From contig CAKTQM010000016.1 in assembly GCA_934597125.1 (NCBI GenBank), positions 1-34,660 on the forward strand: 34,660 nt of DNA, read 5' to 3'. The DNA comes from an uncultured Oscillospiraceae bacterium. Lineage in GTDB: Bacteria > Bacillota > Clostridia > Oscillospirales > Oscillospiraceae. A program made the position numbers and the translations under genes. Positions 7,974 through 16,345 of this stretch are shown piece after piece (the stretch's first letter is position 1; each line of letters starts with the position of its first letter). Under the pieces are notes generated by a model. It saw only the letters and a list, made by a program, of their open reading frames with translations, searched no databases and had not been told where the DNA came from.

Positions 7974-9497
7974 TTGGAACCGATTTTAGAAATGCGGGAG
8001 ATCGACAAGTCCTTTACCGGCGTCCACGCGCTGGATCATGTCTCCTTCAAATGTTATCCCGGAACGGTACATGTGCTTCAGGGTGAAAACGGTGCTGGAA
8101 AAAGCACACTTCTGAAGATCATCACCGGCCTATATCAGGCCGATTCCGGTGAGATGTACCTCAACGGCGAAAAAGTTCATTTCCGGCACCCCGGCGAGTC
8201 CCGCAAAAAGCGGATCGCCATGGTCTATCAGGAGCTGACCATTCTGCCGCATCTGACCGTGGCACAAAACATTTTCCTGAATCAGGAGACCAGAACGGGC
8301 CGCGGCGGCCATGGCCTGCTGAATGAGCGGGACAGCATCCGCCGCGCTGTGGAGCTGGCAGAGCATTACAACATTGAGATCGACCCCTATCAGACGGCGG
8401 GAGATCTCTCCATTTCCCAGCAGCAGATGGTGGAGATCCTCAAGGCGGTTTCCACCGATCCCAGTGTATTGATCTTGGATGAGCCGACCTCCTCGCTGAC
8501 GAAGGCGGAGGTCGATAAGCTATATAATATCGTGCAGGAGCTGAAGCGGGAGGGCCGCACGATCCTGTTCATCTCCCACCGTATGGAAGAGGTCTTCCGC
8601 TTTGGTGACGCCATGACCGTCCTGAAGGACGGCACGTTTGTCGGCACCGTCAACATCAGCGATGTCACGGAAAAGGACGTGATCTCCATGATGGTGGGGC
8701 GCGAGCTGAACGACATCTTTCCCCCGAAGGCCGCGGAAAAAAGCGACCGTGTGATCTTCCGCGCCGAGGGCGTCTCCGACCACGCCGGCCGCGTGAAGGA
8801 TGTTGACCTGGAGATCCGCGAGGGCGAGGTGCTGGGCATCTCCGCGCTGGCCGGACAGGGTCAGACGGAGCTCATGGAGCTGCTGACCGGCATCCGCAGC
8901 AAAGCCCGCGGCAAGGTGTTCCTGAACGGCCAGGAGATCCGCTACAACACCCCAAAAAGTGCCCTGAACCACGGCATCGGCTATGTGCCGGAGGATCGAA
9001 AGCTCCAGGCGCTGTGCCTGAAGCTCTCTGTGGGCAACAACATTGCGCTGGCCAGCCTGAATACCCGCCAGCGGCTGGGCTTCGTGCTGGAGAATCAGGA
9101 ACGCGACGTTATCCGGAAGATGGTGGACTCCATGAACATCAAGACCCCCAGCGCCCATCAGCTGGTGGGGAATCTGTCCGGCGGAAATCAGCAGAAGGTG
9201 TCCGTGGGCAAGCATCTGGCCGCCGACCCGAAGGTGCTGTTTCTGAACGAGCCCACAAGAGGCATTGACGTGGAGGCCAAGCACGAGATATACGAATTGA
9301 TCCGCGCCCTGACTAAGGAGGGCGTCGCCGTGTGCGTCTATACCAGCGACATGATGGAGGTCATTGGCTTGAGCGATCGTGTCCTGACTATCTATGAGGG
9401 CCGCATCACGGCGGAATTTACAGACGGCGACATTAACGAAGAGGCCATCATGTGCGGCGCCATGAATATCGGCCGCCAGGAAAGGAGCGAAGCATAA
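7974..9497 (+). CDS. Sugar ABC transporter ATP-binding protein (RbsA/MglA type, two ATPase domains)
   Basis: A cytosolic energy subunit of 507 residues with two tandem ABC domains. Domain 1 has Walker A GENGAGKST (residues 37-45), signature LSISQQQMVEI and Walker B VLILDEPTSSL. Domain 2 has a degenerate Walker A (ALAGQGQTEL), signature LSGGNQQKVSVGK and LFLNEPTRGIDVEAK. This asymmetric pattern is normal for the ribose/galactose class. The start is the TTG seven nt after AGGAAGG, because that gives the usual family length and the conserved N-terminal ILEMREIDKSF; a GTG 47 codons upstream lies within the hairpin. The stop overlaps the next start by one base (TAATG), indicating translational coupling. 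Confidence 0.92.
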   Translation: MEPILEMREIDKSFTGVHALDHVSFKCYPGTVHVLQGENGAGKSTLLKIITGLYQADSGEMYLNGEKVHFRHPGESRKKRIAMVYQELTILPHLTVAQNIFLNQETRTGRGGHGLLNERDSIRRAVELAEHYNIEIDPYQTAGDLSISQQQMVEILKAVSTDPSVLILDEPTSSLTKAEVDKLYNIVQELKREGRTILFISHRMEEVFRFGDAMTVLKDGTFVGTVNISDVTEKDVISMMVGRELNDIFPPKAAEKSDRVIFRAEGVSDHAGRVKDVDLEIREGEVLGISALAGQGQTELMELLTGIRSKARGKVFLNGQEIRYNTPKSALNHGIGYVPEDRKLQALCLKLSVGNNIALASLNTRQRLGFVLENQERDVIRKMVDSMNIKTPSAHQLVGNLSGGNQQKVSVGKHLAADPKVLFLNEPTRGIDVEAKHEIYELIRALTKEGVAVCVYTSDMMEVIGLSDRVLTIYEGRITAEFTDGDINEEAIMCGAMNIGRQERSEA

Positions 9498-10468
9498 TGG
9501 ATTCCATGCTGTCCCTCTTGCAGCAAAGGCAAAACAGACGCTATTTTATCAAGCGGGAGAGCAGCGTTCTGTACGCGCTGATCTTCCTGGTGGCGATTTT
9601 CATATTCGGCTGCGTTTCCAGCGAGTATTTTCTCACCGCGCGCAACCTGCGCAACCTGCTGTCGCTGAACGTCGGCATGCTGATCCTGACGTTTGGCCAA
9701 TACATCATCCTGCTGCTGGGCGGCGTTGACCTGTCGGTAAGTTCGGTCATCTCCATCTGCAGCGTGATGTGCGCCAAGTACATGACCGATTCGCCGGCCA
9801 GCTGGCTGCTGATTGTTGCGCTGTGCATCGTGGCCTCCGCCGTGATCGGCTTCGTCAACGGCATGCTGGTTACCTACGGCGGCCTGCAGGCCATCATTGC
9901 CACTCTGGCTACCCAGACCATTTTCGCCGGCGTGGCGCTGGCGATCATGCCGCAGCCCGGCGGGCATATCCCTGCGGCGCTGATGAAATTCGTGACAAAG
10001 GGCTGGGGCTATACCGTCCCCCTGCTGATCGTGGTGCTGTTCTTCATCCTGGTGTGGATCGTTGCCAACCGCACCGCCCTGGGACGCGGTATTCTGGCGG
10101 TGGGCGGCAACGAGCAGTCCGCCGAGACCAGCGGCATCAGCGCCGACAGGATCAAGATTGCGGGCTTCATTCTCTGCTCCATCCTTGCCGGATTTGCCGG
10201 CATTTATCTGGGGATCTTCTCCAGCTCCGGCAACCCCCTGCTGGGCGAGCCGTATGCCCAGCGCTCCATTACCGCTGCGGTGTTGGGCGGCACGCTGCTC
10301 AGCGGCGGCAAAGGCAGCGTGGTGGGCTGTGTGCTGGGCGCGCTGATCCTGGGGCTTATCACCAATATTCTGAACCTGCTGGGCGTCAGCGCCTATTATC
10401 AGTTTGTGGTGCAGGGTGCGCTGCTGATCCTGACATTGGCCATGGGCGCCCTGAAGAGCCGTAAGTAA
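9497..10468 (+). CDS. Sugar ABC transporter permease (RbsC/BPD_transp_2 family), first
   Basis: An integral membrane subunit of 323 residues with about eight to ten hydrophobic segments, starting near residue 25 (YALIFLVAIFIFG). The family signature of ribose-type permeases is seen in GGVDLSVSSVISI and in AVGGNEQSAETSGISADRIK, followed by AAVLGGTLLSGGKGSVVG. The ATG overlaps the ATPase stop and has AAAGGAG upstream. A second homologous permease follows after 12 nt, so the importer is probably a heterodimer of two different permeases. Confidence 0.92.
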   Translation: MDSMLSLLQQRQNRRYFIKRESSVLYALIFLVAIFIFGCVSSEYFLTARNLRNLLSLNVGMLILTFGQYIILLLGGVDLSVSSVISICSVMCAKYMTDSPASWLLIVALCIVASAVIGFVNGMLVTYGGLQAIIATLATQTIFAGVALAIMPQPGGHIPAALMKFVTKGWGYTVPLLIVVLFFILVWIVANRTALGRGILAVGGNEQSAETSGISADRIKIAGFILCSILAGFAGIYLGIFSSSGNPLLGEPYAQRSITAAVLGGTLLSGGKGSVVGCVLGALILGLITNILNLLGVSAYYQFVVQGALLILTLAMGALKSRK

Positions 10469-10480
10469 GGAGGGAGAACG

Positions 10481-11494
10481 ATGAGCAAGATCCGTACAAA
10501 TGAGGAGAGGGCTTTGCTGCGCAAGAAGCTTCTTCCTATTCTGCTGGTGTATGGCGCGGTGATCGTTCTTCTGATCGTGGGACAGATCCTGGCGCCCGGC
10601 TTCCTGACACTGAACAACCTGAATAACATCCTGCGCACCACCGCGTTTCTGGGTATCGCCGCCATCGGCCAGACCATCGTGATCCTGACCGGCGGTATCG
10701 ACCTGTCGGTGCAGTATACGCTGGTGCTGTGCAACACGGTGTCCGCCCAGATCATGGCGGGCAGCAACGCCAACATACCCCAGATGCTGCTGATCTGCCT
10801 GGGCATCAGCGTGGCCATCGGCCTGCTGAACGGACTGGGCATCTACTATCTGGATATTCCGCCCATGATTATGACACTGGCCGTGGGCACCATGGTCTAC
10901 GGCATCGCCTACATCTATTGCAACGGCGCGCCCAAGGGGATGACGGCGCCCTTCTTCGCCACCATCGCCAACGGCAAGCTGGGCGATTTCTTTGGCGAGG
11001 GCAGCGCGCTGCACGGCCTTGGGATCAACGGCACGGTGGTGATCTGGCTGCTGCTGGCTGCCATCACCATTCTGGTGCTCAGCAAGACCGTGCTGGGCCG
11101 CTCCATCTATGCCATCGGCGTCAACCGCGTCAGCGCCCGCTACTCCGGCATCAATGTGCCGGTCACGCTGATCGGCGTGTATGTGATCTCGGCGGTGCTG
11201 GCGGGATTGACCGGCATTCTCTATGTGGGCTATACCGGAACCAGCTTCCTGTCCACCGGCGCCACCTATAACATGGACTCCATCGCTGCCACGGTCATCG
11301 GCGGCACCTCCGTCATCGGCGGCGTGGGCGGCTATTTCGGCACCATTGCCGGCGTGCTGGTCATGACGCTGATCTCCAATGTGCTGACTATTATGAACAT
11401 CGCGGAATCCGGCAAGCGTATCGTCAACGGCCTGATCCTGGTGATCCTGCTGGTGGCGATCTATCACCGGAAGAGCGCAAAGAAAACCAAATAG
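10481..11494 (+). CDS. Sugar ABC transporter permease (RbsC/BPD_transp_2 family), second
   Basis: A 337-residue polytopic membrane protein. Signature elements are GGIDLSVQYTLVL, AIGVNRVSARYSGINVPVT and AATVIGGTSVIGGVGGYFG, matching the same regions of the first permease. It differs enough in sequence to be a distinct subunit rather than a recent duplicate. AAGGAGG lies seven nt before the ATG. The C-terminus is short and basic (YHRKSAKKTK), as expected for a cytosolic tail. Confidence 0.92.
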   Translation: MSKIRTNEERALLRKKLLPILLVYGAVIVLLIVGQILAPGFLTLNNLNNILRTTAFLGIAAIGQTIVILTGGIDLSVQYTLVLCNTVSAQIMAGSNANIPQMLLICLGISVAIGLLNGLGIYYLDIPPMIMTLAVGTMVYGIAYIYCNGAPKGMTAPFFATIANGKLGDFFGEGSALHGLGINGTVVIWLLLAAITILVLSKTVLGRSIYAIGVNRVSARYSGINVPVTLIGVYVISAVLAGLTGILYVGYTGTSFLSTGATYNMDSIAATVIGGTSVIGGVGGYFGTIAGVLVMTLISNVLTIMNIAESGKRIVNGLILVILLVAIYHRKSAKKTK

Positions 11495-11540
11495 CCGCGG
11501 CTGCTGTCATGCGCCCTGCGGCGGAAAGTGGAGGTATATG

Positions 11541-12218
11541 ATGCGAAGAGTGCTTTCTCATGTGATGCGGAAGGACGCCCCCGGCTGGCCCGGGAACCCC
11601 ACGGTGGAGATCCGTCCCGTCTCGGTCATCGACCGGCGGGGAGCCTCCTGCAATTCCTCGGTGGTGGAGGTGTTCAACCATTTCGGCACCCATTTTGACG
11701 CGCCGCGGCACTATAACCCCGACGGCCCCGCCATCAGCCAGCTGCCCTTTGACCGCTTTTTCTACGAGCGGCCCCTGCTGCTGGATATCCCCAAGGACGC
11801 CACGGAGCCCATCACCGCGGCGGAGCTTATGCCGTATGAAAATCAGCTGCGCCAGTGCGATCTCCTGATGCTGCGCACCGGCTTTGAGCAATACCGCACC
11901 AGCGATCCACAGCGGTATTCCGCCAAAGGCCCCTGGCTGGGCTCCGACGCCGCAAAGTATCTCATGGAAAACCACTTCTATGAGAATATCAAGACGGTGG
12001 CGGGGGATTTCGTCTCCTTTGCCACGCCGGATTTCCTGCCGGATGGCCATGAGACCCACAACTACCTGCTGGGCAACCACGGCGATGGGTATATCTGCAT
12101 CATCGAGGATCTCAGCATGCGGTATCTGCCCTCCGGTTTTCTGAAAAGCGCGGTCTCGATGCCGTATTTCATCGAAGGGATCGACAGCGCCCCCGTCACC
12201 GTGTGGGTGGAGTATTGA
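11541..12218 (+). CDS. Cyclase-family metal-dependent hydrolase (kynurenine-formamidase-like, PF04199)
   Basis: A 225-residue protein of the cyclase family, whose members hydrolyse N-formylkynurenine, isatin, cyclic amides and related compounds with Zn or Mn. The metal-binding motif is intact: HFGTHFDAPRH with His47, His51, Asp53 and His57. Two ATG codons are adjacent; the second is preferred because GGAGG lies six nt before it and only three before the first. It follows the importer by about 45 nt, with an amidohydrolase next, so it probably opens a lactone or a related ring or ester in the imported compound. A role in tryptophan breakdown is not supported by any neighbour. Confidence 0.85.
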   Translation: MRRVLSHVMRKDAPGWPGNPTVEIRPVSVIDRRGASCNSSVVEVFNHFGTHFDAPRHYNPDGPAISQLPFDRFFYERPLLLDIPKDATEPITAAELMPYENQLRQCDLLMLRTGFEQYRTSDPQRYSAKGPWLGSDAAKYLMENHFYENIKTVAGDFVSFATPDFLPDGHETHNYLLGNHGDGYICIIEDLSMRYLPSGFLKSAVSMPYFIEGIDSAPVTVWVEY

Positions 12219-12259
12219 GCGGGGCGGTCACAACATCATGGAAAGGAGCTGTTCATACC

Positions 12260-13165
12260 ATGGAGATCATTGATGTTCATGCCCATGTATTTCCGACGGT
12301 TGCCGCCATCAACAAGGGGCAGCCGCTTACCAACACCACCTACGGACGCGCCAAGATCGGCAATGAGGTGGTGCAGTTTCTGCCGCCGTCCTTCCACGAC
12401 ACCACCTGTCCGGTGGAGACAATGGTGGCGTATATGGACTGGTGCGGCATATCCAAGGCCCTGCTGATGGCGAATCCGTATTACGGCTATTTCAACGACT
12501 ATTTTATCGACAGCGTCCGGAAGTATCCGGATCGCTTCCGCGCCGTCTCCCTGGTGGATGTCACAAAAGGGGAAAGCGCCGCGGCAGAGCTTGAGACCAT
12601 CTATCAGACCACGCCGCTGTTCGGCCTGAAGGTGGAGAGCTATACCACCTTTCAGTGCGCGCCCAACATGCGCCTGTCCGATCCGGCCCTGCGCCCCGTC
12701 TGGGAGACGATGGATCGAAACGGGCAGCCCCTGTTCATCCATATGTTCACCGATGCGGATGTGCAGGATGTGGCCGGACTGATCAGTACCTATCACAACA
12801 TGAAGTTCATCCTCTGCCACATGGGCGCCGACGCCTGTCACGCGCCCGGCAGAAATAAGGATAACTTCGATACCTGCATCGCCCTGGTGCGCGACCATGA
12901 AAACGTGTGGTTCGATACCTCCTCCGTGTCGGTCTACTTTGAAGAGGAGTACCCCTATCCCAGCACCGTGGCCATCATCGAGAAGGGCTGGCGTCAGGCC
13001 GGCGCCGAAAAGCTGATGTGGGGCTCTGATTTCCCCGGTATGCTGACCCGCGCCACCTTAAAGCAGCTCATCAACGTTGTGGCAAAGGAATGCCGCAATA
13101 TCCCCCCGGCGGACAGAGAGCTGATCATGGGCGGCAATGCCGGAAAGCTGTTCTTTTCCTGCTGA
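12260..13165 (+). CDS. Amidohydrolase family 2 protein (PF04909)
   Basis: A TIM-barrel metal hydrolase or decarboxylase of 301 residues. The N-terminal metal site reads IDVHAHVFP (Asp5, His7, His9), later His residues appear in PLFIHMF and ILCHMGAD, and the catalytic Asp lies in WGSDFPGM. The family includes sugar-lactone and pyrone-dicarboxylate lactonases and orsellinate/ACMSD decarboxylases. The ATG with AAAGGAG 11 nt upstream is chosen; an earlier GTG overlaps the cyclase gene. Together with the cyclase-family enzyme it suggests two hydrolytic steps in the pathway, for example lactone opening or removal of an acyl group. The substrate is unknown. Confidence 0.85.
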   Translation: MEIIDVHAHVFPTVAAINKGQPLTNTTYGRAKIGNEVVQFLPPSFHDTTCPVETMVAYMDWCGISKALLMANPYYGYFNDYFIDSVRKYPDRFRAVSLVDVTKGESAAAELETIYQTTPLFGLKVESYTTFQCAPNMRLSDPALRPVWETMDRNGQPLFIHMFTDADVQDVAGLISTYHNMKFILCHMGADACHAPGRNKDNFDTCIALVRDHENVWFDTSSVSVYFEEEYPYPSTVAIIEKGWRQAGAEKLMWGSDFPGMLTRATLKQLINVVAKECRNIPPADRELIMGGNAGKLFFSC

Positions 13166-13192
13166 TACTTTCATGATAAGGAGCGAAAAAAC

Positions 13193-14479
13193 ATGTTAGA
13201 AAGAAAACGTCCCCAATGTGCGCATCTGGTAAAGGATTTTGAAGTGCCCAAATTCTTTCTGGCAAAGCAGACCTTCAAGCGCCCAAAATTAGACGCGAAG
13301 GATATCCCCGCGGATGTGCAGCGCCAGCTCTCTCAGGAGCCCTTCTGCTCCAAGGTGAAGCCGGGTATGCAGATCGCCATTACCTGCTCGTCCCGCGGCA
13401 TTGCCAACCAGAATATCACCATCAAGGCTATCGCGGATTTCTGCAAGTCCCGCGGCGCCATTCCCTTCATCGTTCCCGCCATGGGCAGCCATGGCAACGC
13501 CACGGCGGAGGGCCAGCGCGCTATCTGCGAAAGCTACGGTGTGACCGAGGAGTTCTGCGGCTGCGAGATCCGCTCCAGCATGGAAACGGTCAAGATCGGC
13601 AGCAACGAGCGCGGCGATGTGTATATCGACAAAAACGCCGCTCAGGCCGACGGTATCATCCTCCAGTGCCGCATCAAGCCCCACACGGCATTCCGCGGCC
13701 CCTATGAGTCAGGCATGATGAAAATGATGACCATTGGACTGGGAAAGCAGCACGGCGCGGAGCAGATCCATCAGTTCGGCTTCGGCGAGTTTGCCCGCAA
13801 CCTTCAGCTCTGGGGTCACACCATCCTAACCAACGCCCCCATTCTGTTCGGCGTGGCGGCCATCGAGAATGCCTATGACGAAACGGCCCGCCTGGCGGTA
13901 GTGGACAGCACGAAGATCGAAGAGACCGAACCGCAGCTGCTGAAAGAGGCCTATTCCAACATGGCGCGGATCATCCCGGGAACGGCGGATATCCTCATCG
14001 TGGACAAGATCGGCAAAAACTACAGCGGCGACGGCATGGATCCCAACATTTCCGGCCGGTTCTGCACGCCCTATGCCAGCGGCGGCCTGGACGCGGAGCG
14101 CGTCTGCATCCTCGACCTGTGTGAGGAGACCCACAACAACGCCAACGGCATGGGCCTGGCCGATGTCATCACCCAGCGGCTGCTGGATAAGGTGGACTTT
14201 GACGCCGGCTATACCAACACCATCACCGGCGGCGTCCTGGTAACCAACTTCGTTCCCATCACCATGGAAAGCGACAAAGAGGCGATCCAGCTGTGTATCC
14301 GCACCCTGATCAAAGGCAGCAAGAAGCGCCCAAGGATCGTCCGCATCAAAAACACCATGGAAATCGGCGAGATCCTGCTGTCCGAGGCCTATCTGGACGA
14401 GCTGGAGCAGTATCCGGAGCTGGAGCAGATCGGCCCGCTGCAGGAGCTGCCCTTCAACGAAAACGGCGACCTTTGGTAA
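13193..14479 (+). CDS. LarA-like nickel-pincer racemase/epimerase family protein (DUF2088)
   Basis: A 428-residue protein of the lactate racemase (Lar_N, DUF2088) superfamily. Characterised LarA homologues use a nickel-pincer nucleotide to racemise or epimerise 2-hydroxyacids, including malate and aldonates such as gluconate. Visible conserved elements are MGSHGNATAEGQ (His100), RIKPHTAFRG (His164) and ESGMMKMMTIGLGKQHGA (Lys177, Lys185, His187). These plausibly correspond to the His-His-Lys-His set of LarA, though the His-to-Lys spacing is three longer than in the lactobacillar enzyme. It is the last gene before a terminator in the importer operon, so it most likely inverts C2 of the imported sugar acid. 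The cofactor genes larB, larC and larE are absent from this window. Start ATG is preceded by AAGGAG. Confidence 0.8.
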   Translation: MLERKRPQCAHLVKDFEVPKFFLAKQTFKRPKLDAKDIPADVQRQLSQEPFCSKVKPGMQIAITCSSRGIANQNITIKAIADFCKSRGAIPFIVPAMGSHGNATAEGQRAICESYGVTEEFCGCEIRSSMETVKIGSNERGDVYIDKNAAQADGIILQCRIKPHTAFRGPYESGMMKMMTIGLGKQHGAEQIHQFGFGEFARNLQLWGHTILTNAPILFGVAAIENAYDETARLAVVDSTKIEETEPQLLKEAYSNMARIIPGTADILIVDKIGKNYSGDGMDPNISGRFCTPYASGGLDAERVCILDLCEETHNNANGMGLADVITQRLLDKVDFDAGYTNTITGGVLVTNFVPITMESDKEAIQLCIRTLIKGSKKRPRIVRIKNTMEIGEILLSEAYLDELEQYPELEQIGPLQELPFNENGDLW

Positions 14480-14486
14480 AACAATA

Positions 14487-14526
14487 AAAATATGTGCAGG
14501 ACGCATCTCCGTCCTGCACATATTTT
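14487..14526. terminator. Bidirectional terminator between the importer operon and the aldolase operon
   Basis: A perfect 16-bp stem (AAAATATGTGCAGGAC paired with its complement) and an 8-nt loop. It ends in T-rich sequence on both strands, between the stop codons of two converging operons. Confidence 0.9.
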
Positions 14527-14557
14527 GCACACTTTCACCGGCCGCGGCAGCTGTGGC

Positions 14558-15514
14558 TCACTTCTGGATCAAATGCATGGCAAAGCCGCCAAATTCCTCC
14601 TGCAGATAGATGGTGAAGATCCGTCCGTCGGCGTAAAACGTGGAGTCGTGATTGATCACGATGCCGCGGCGCTCCAGATCCGCCAGTGCGCGGGGGATGG
14701 AGTTCGTGGCGATGGCGATATGCCCCAGCGTGCCGTAGCTCTTCTTTTTCATGACCTCCACATAGCTGTCGGCAAAGTTGGCCGTCCCCGTCTCCCGGGG
14801 GGAGAAATAGAAGATGTCTCCGATCTGACGGCACAGGTCTTGGGAAACCGCCGCGTTTTCCATGTTGATGCCCACGTGAGCCAGCTGGAATCCCAGCAGG
14901 ATGCGGCGGGCTTCGGCGCACAGCTGTGTGATGGCCTCAAAATGTCCGGCGGCGATCTCCGCGCGGGGGCACACCCAGCTTCCGCCGGCGGCAAAGACAA
15001 AGGGCGCGGTGATGTACTCCTGCAGATTCCCGTTGCTGATCCCACCCGTGGGAACGAAACGCATACGGGGGAAGGGGCCGGACAGCGCCTTCATGCCAGC
15101 CAGCCCGCCATAGATGTGGGCGGGGAAGAACTTCACCAGCTCCAGCCCACGCGCCGCGGCGGCCATGACCTCCGTGGGTGTGACACAGCCCGGGATAACG
15201 GGGATCTTCCGCGCCTGACACCAGTCAACGATCTCGCCGCTGAAACCGGGCGTCACGATGAATTTCGCACCGGCCGCCACAGCCCTTTCGCACTGCGGGA
15301 GCGTGGTGACGGTTCCCGCGCCCACCAGCATGTCGGCGCACTGGGCCGACACCTGGCGGATCGCCTGCTCTGCCGCGTCCGTTCGGAACGTGACCTCCAT
15401 AACATCAACACCGCCCCGCAGCATCGCCTGGGCCAGCGGCACGGCGTCCTCCTCGCGGTCAATAACGGCCACGGGAATAATACCGCAGTTAAACAGCTTT
15501 TCCAATACGTCCAT
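14558..15514 (-). CDS. eda: KDPG/KHG aldolase fused to a C-terminal VOC domain
   Basis: The N-terminal 210 residues are a class I 2-dehydro-3-deoxyphosphogluconate/4-hydroxy-2-oxoglutarate aldolase, which splits KDPG to pyruvate and glyceraldehyde 3-phosphate. Glu40 (VMEVTFRT), GAGTVTT and the Schiff-base Lys128 (LELVKFFPA) match Glu45 and Lys133 of the E. coli enzyme; GGISNGNLQEYI gives the phosphate site. The protein is 318 residues instead of about 210. The extra 105 residues begin near FQLAHVGINMEN and resemble the vicinal-oxygen-chelate fold (LGHIAIATNSIPRALADLERRG, then a paired beta-hairpin). The start has GAGGAGG four nt upstream. It is the second gene of a two-gene operon with an HpcH-type aldolase. 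The VOC part may bind a metal and a related sugar acid, but its role is unknown. Confidence 0.88.
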   Translation of the reverse strand: MDVLEKLFNCGIIPVAVIDREEDAVPLAQAMLRGGVDVMEVTFRTDAAEQAIRQVSAQCADMLVGAGTVTTLPQCERAVAAGAKFIVTPGFSGEIVDWCQARKIPVIPGCVTPTEVMAAAARGLELVKFFPAHIYGGLAGMKALSGPFPRMRFVPTGGISNGNLQEYITAPFVFAAGGSWVCPRAEIAAGHFEAITQLCAEARRILLGFQLAHVGINMENAAVSQDLCRQIGDIFYFSPRETGTANFADSYVEVMKKKSYGTLGHIAIATNSIPRALADLERRGIVINHDSTFYADGRIFTIYLQEEFGGFAMHLIQK

Positions 15515-15548
15515 GGTACCTCCTCTATGATCGAATGTCATTTTCTAT

Positions 15549-16307
15549 CTATTCCTTGACAGCTGCCAACCCGTTTCTCACAGCGGATGTCAGCAGCGAG
15601 ACCTCGGAGCCCAGCTGCAGAAAGCGGAAGCCCTGCTCCCTGCGGCGGCGAAGCCCCGCGGGGGACTTGTCCACAATGCCCGCAAATTTTCCGTGCCGCT
15701 TGCAGCCGGCCAGAATGCTGTCAATCTGCTGTGCGAACAGCGGCGTGTCCGTCTGCCCAAAGATGCCCAGAGACTGGCTCAGGTCGCTGGGGCCCACCAA
15801 AATGCCGTCGATGCCCTCCTGGGCCAAGATGCCGTCAAGGTTGGCGATCCCCACAGGCGATTCGATCTGGGGGATCAACAGCGTGTCGCGGTTTGACGTC
15901 TCCATAAAGGAGAGCGCGTCGATCTTGCGATAGCCGGAGTGGGGGCGCGTCATGGATATCCCCCGCTGGCCCAGCGGCGCGTATTTGGACAGACGCACCA
16001 GTTCCGCCGCCTGTTCCGGCGTTTCCACATTGGGGACGATCAGACCGGCGACGCCCATGTCCATTGCACGGAACACCTCCGTCTTGTTGATCTCCGGAAT
16101 ACGCAGCAGCCCCGCGATGCCGCACAGGCGGGCATAGGCAAACAGGCTGTTCATCCGCTGGGGATCCGGATATCCGTGCTCCGCGTCAAAGAAAAACCAA
16201 TCCAGACCGCACTCTTGCAGCATCAGGGCGATATCCGGACTGTCCAGCACGCCCACCATGGTGCCATAGACACATTCTCCTTGCATCAAGCGTTCCTTAA
16301 GTTTCAT
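15549..16307 (-). CDS. HpcH/HpaI-family aldolase (2-keto-3-deoxy acid aldolase)
   Basis: A class II metal-dependent aldolase of 252 residues that cleaves 2-keto-3-deoxy or 4-hydroxy-2-oxo acids to pyruvate plus an aldehyde. Family motifs are DWFFFDAEHGY (catalytic His), RIPEINKTEVFRAMDMG, VPNVETPEQA, the metal-binding Glu in IPQIESPVGIANLD and Asp in ILVGPSDLSQSLG. GAGGTGAT lies close to the ATG. It precedes the KDPG aldolase by 34 nt, so the operon supplies two aldolases of different mechanism. One could act on non-phosphorylated and the other on phosphorylated 2-keto-3-deoxy acids; this is inference. Closest named relatives would be the 2-keto-3-deoxy-L-rhamnonate and 5-keto-4-deoxyglucarate aldolases. 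Confidence 0.88.
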   Translation of the reverse strand: MKLKERLMQGECVYGTMVGVLDSPDIALMLQECGLDWFFFDAEHGYPDPQRMNSLFAYARLCGIAGLLRIPEINKTEVFRAMDMGVAGLIVPNVETPEQAAELVRLSKYAPLGQRGISMTRPHSGYRKIDALSFMETSNRDTLLIPQIESPVGIANLDGILAQEGIDGILVGPSDLSQSLGIFGQTDTPLFAQQIDSILAGCKRHGKFAGIVDKSPAGLRRRREQGFRFLQLGSEVSLLTSAVRNGLAAVKE

Positions 16308-16345
16308 AGCATCACCTCAAAAAACAGAAATGGGAGGTTTCTATC

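Noticed and set aside
9392..11467. Open frame of nearly 700 codons opposite the two permease genes
   Set aside because: Asp/His/Gln-rich translation with no recognisable domain, opposite two clear membrane-protein genes; an antisense shadow.
11541..12218. Tryptophan breakdown by kynurenine formamidase
   Set aside because: The fold and metal motif fit, but no tryptophan dioxygenase or kynureninase is nearby, and the organism is most likely anaerobic.
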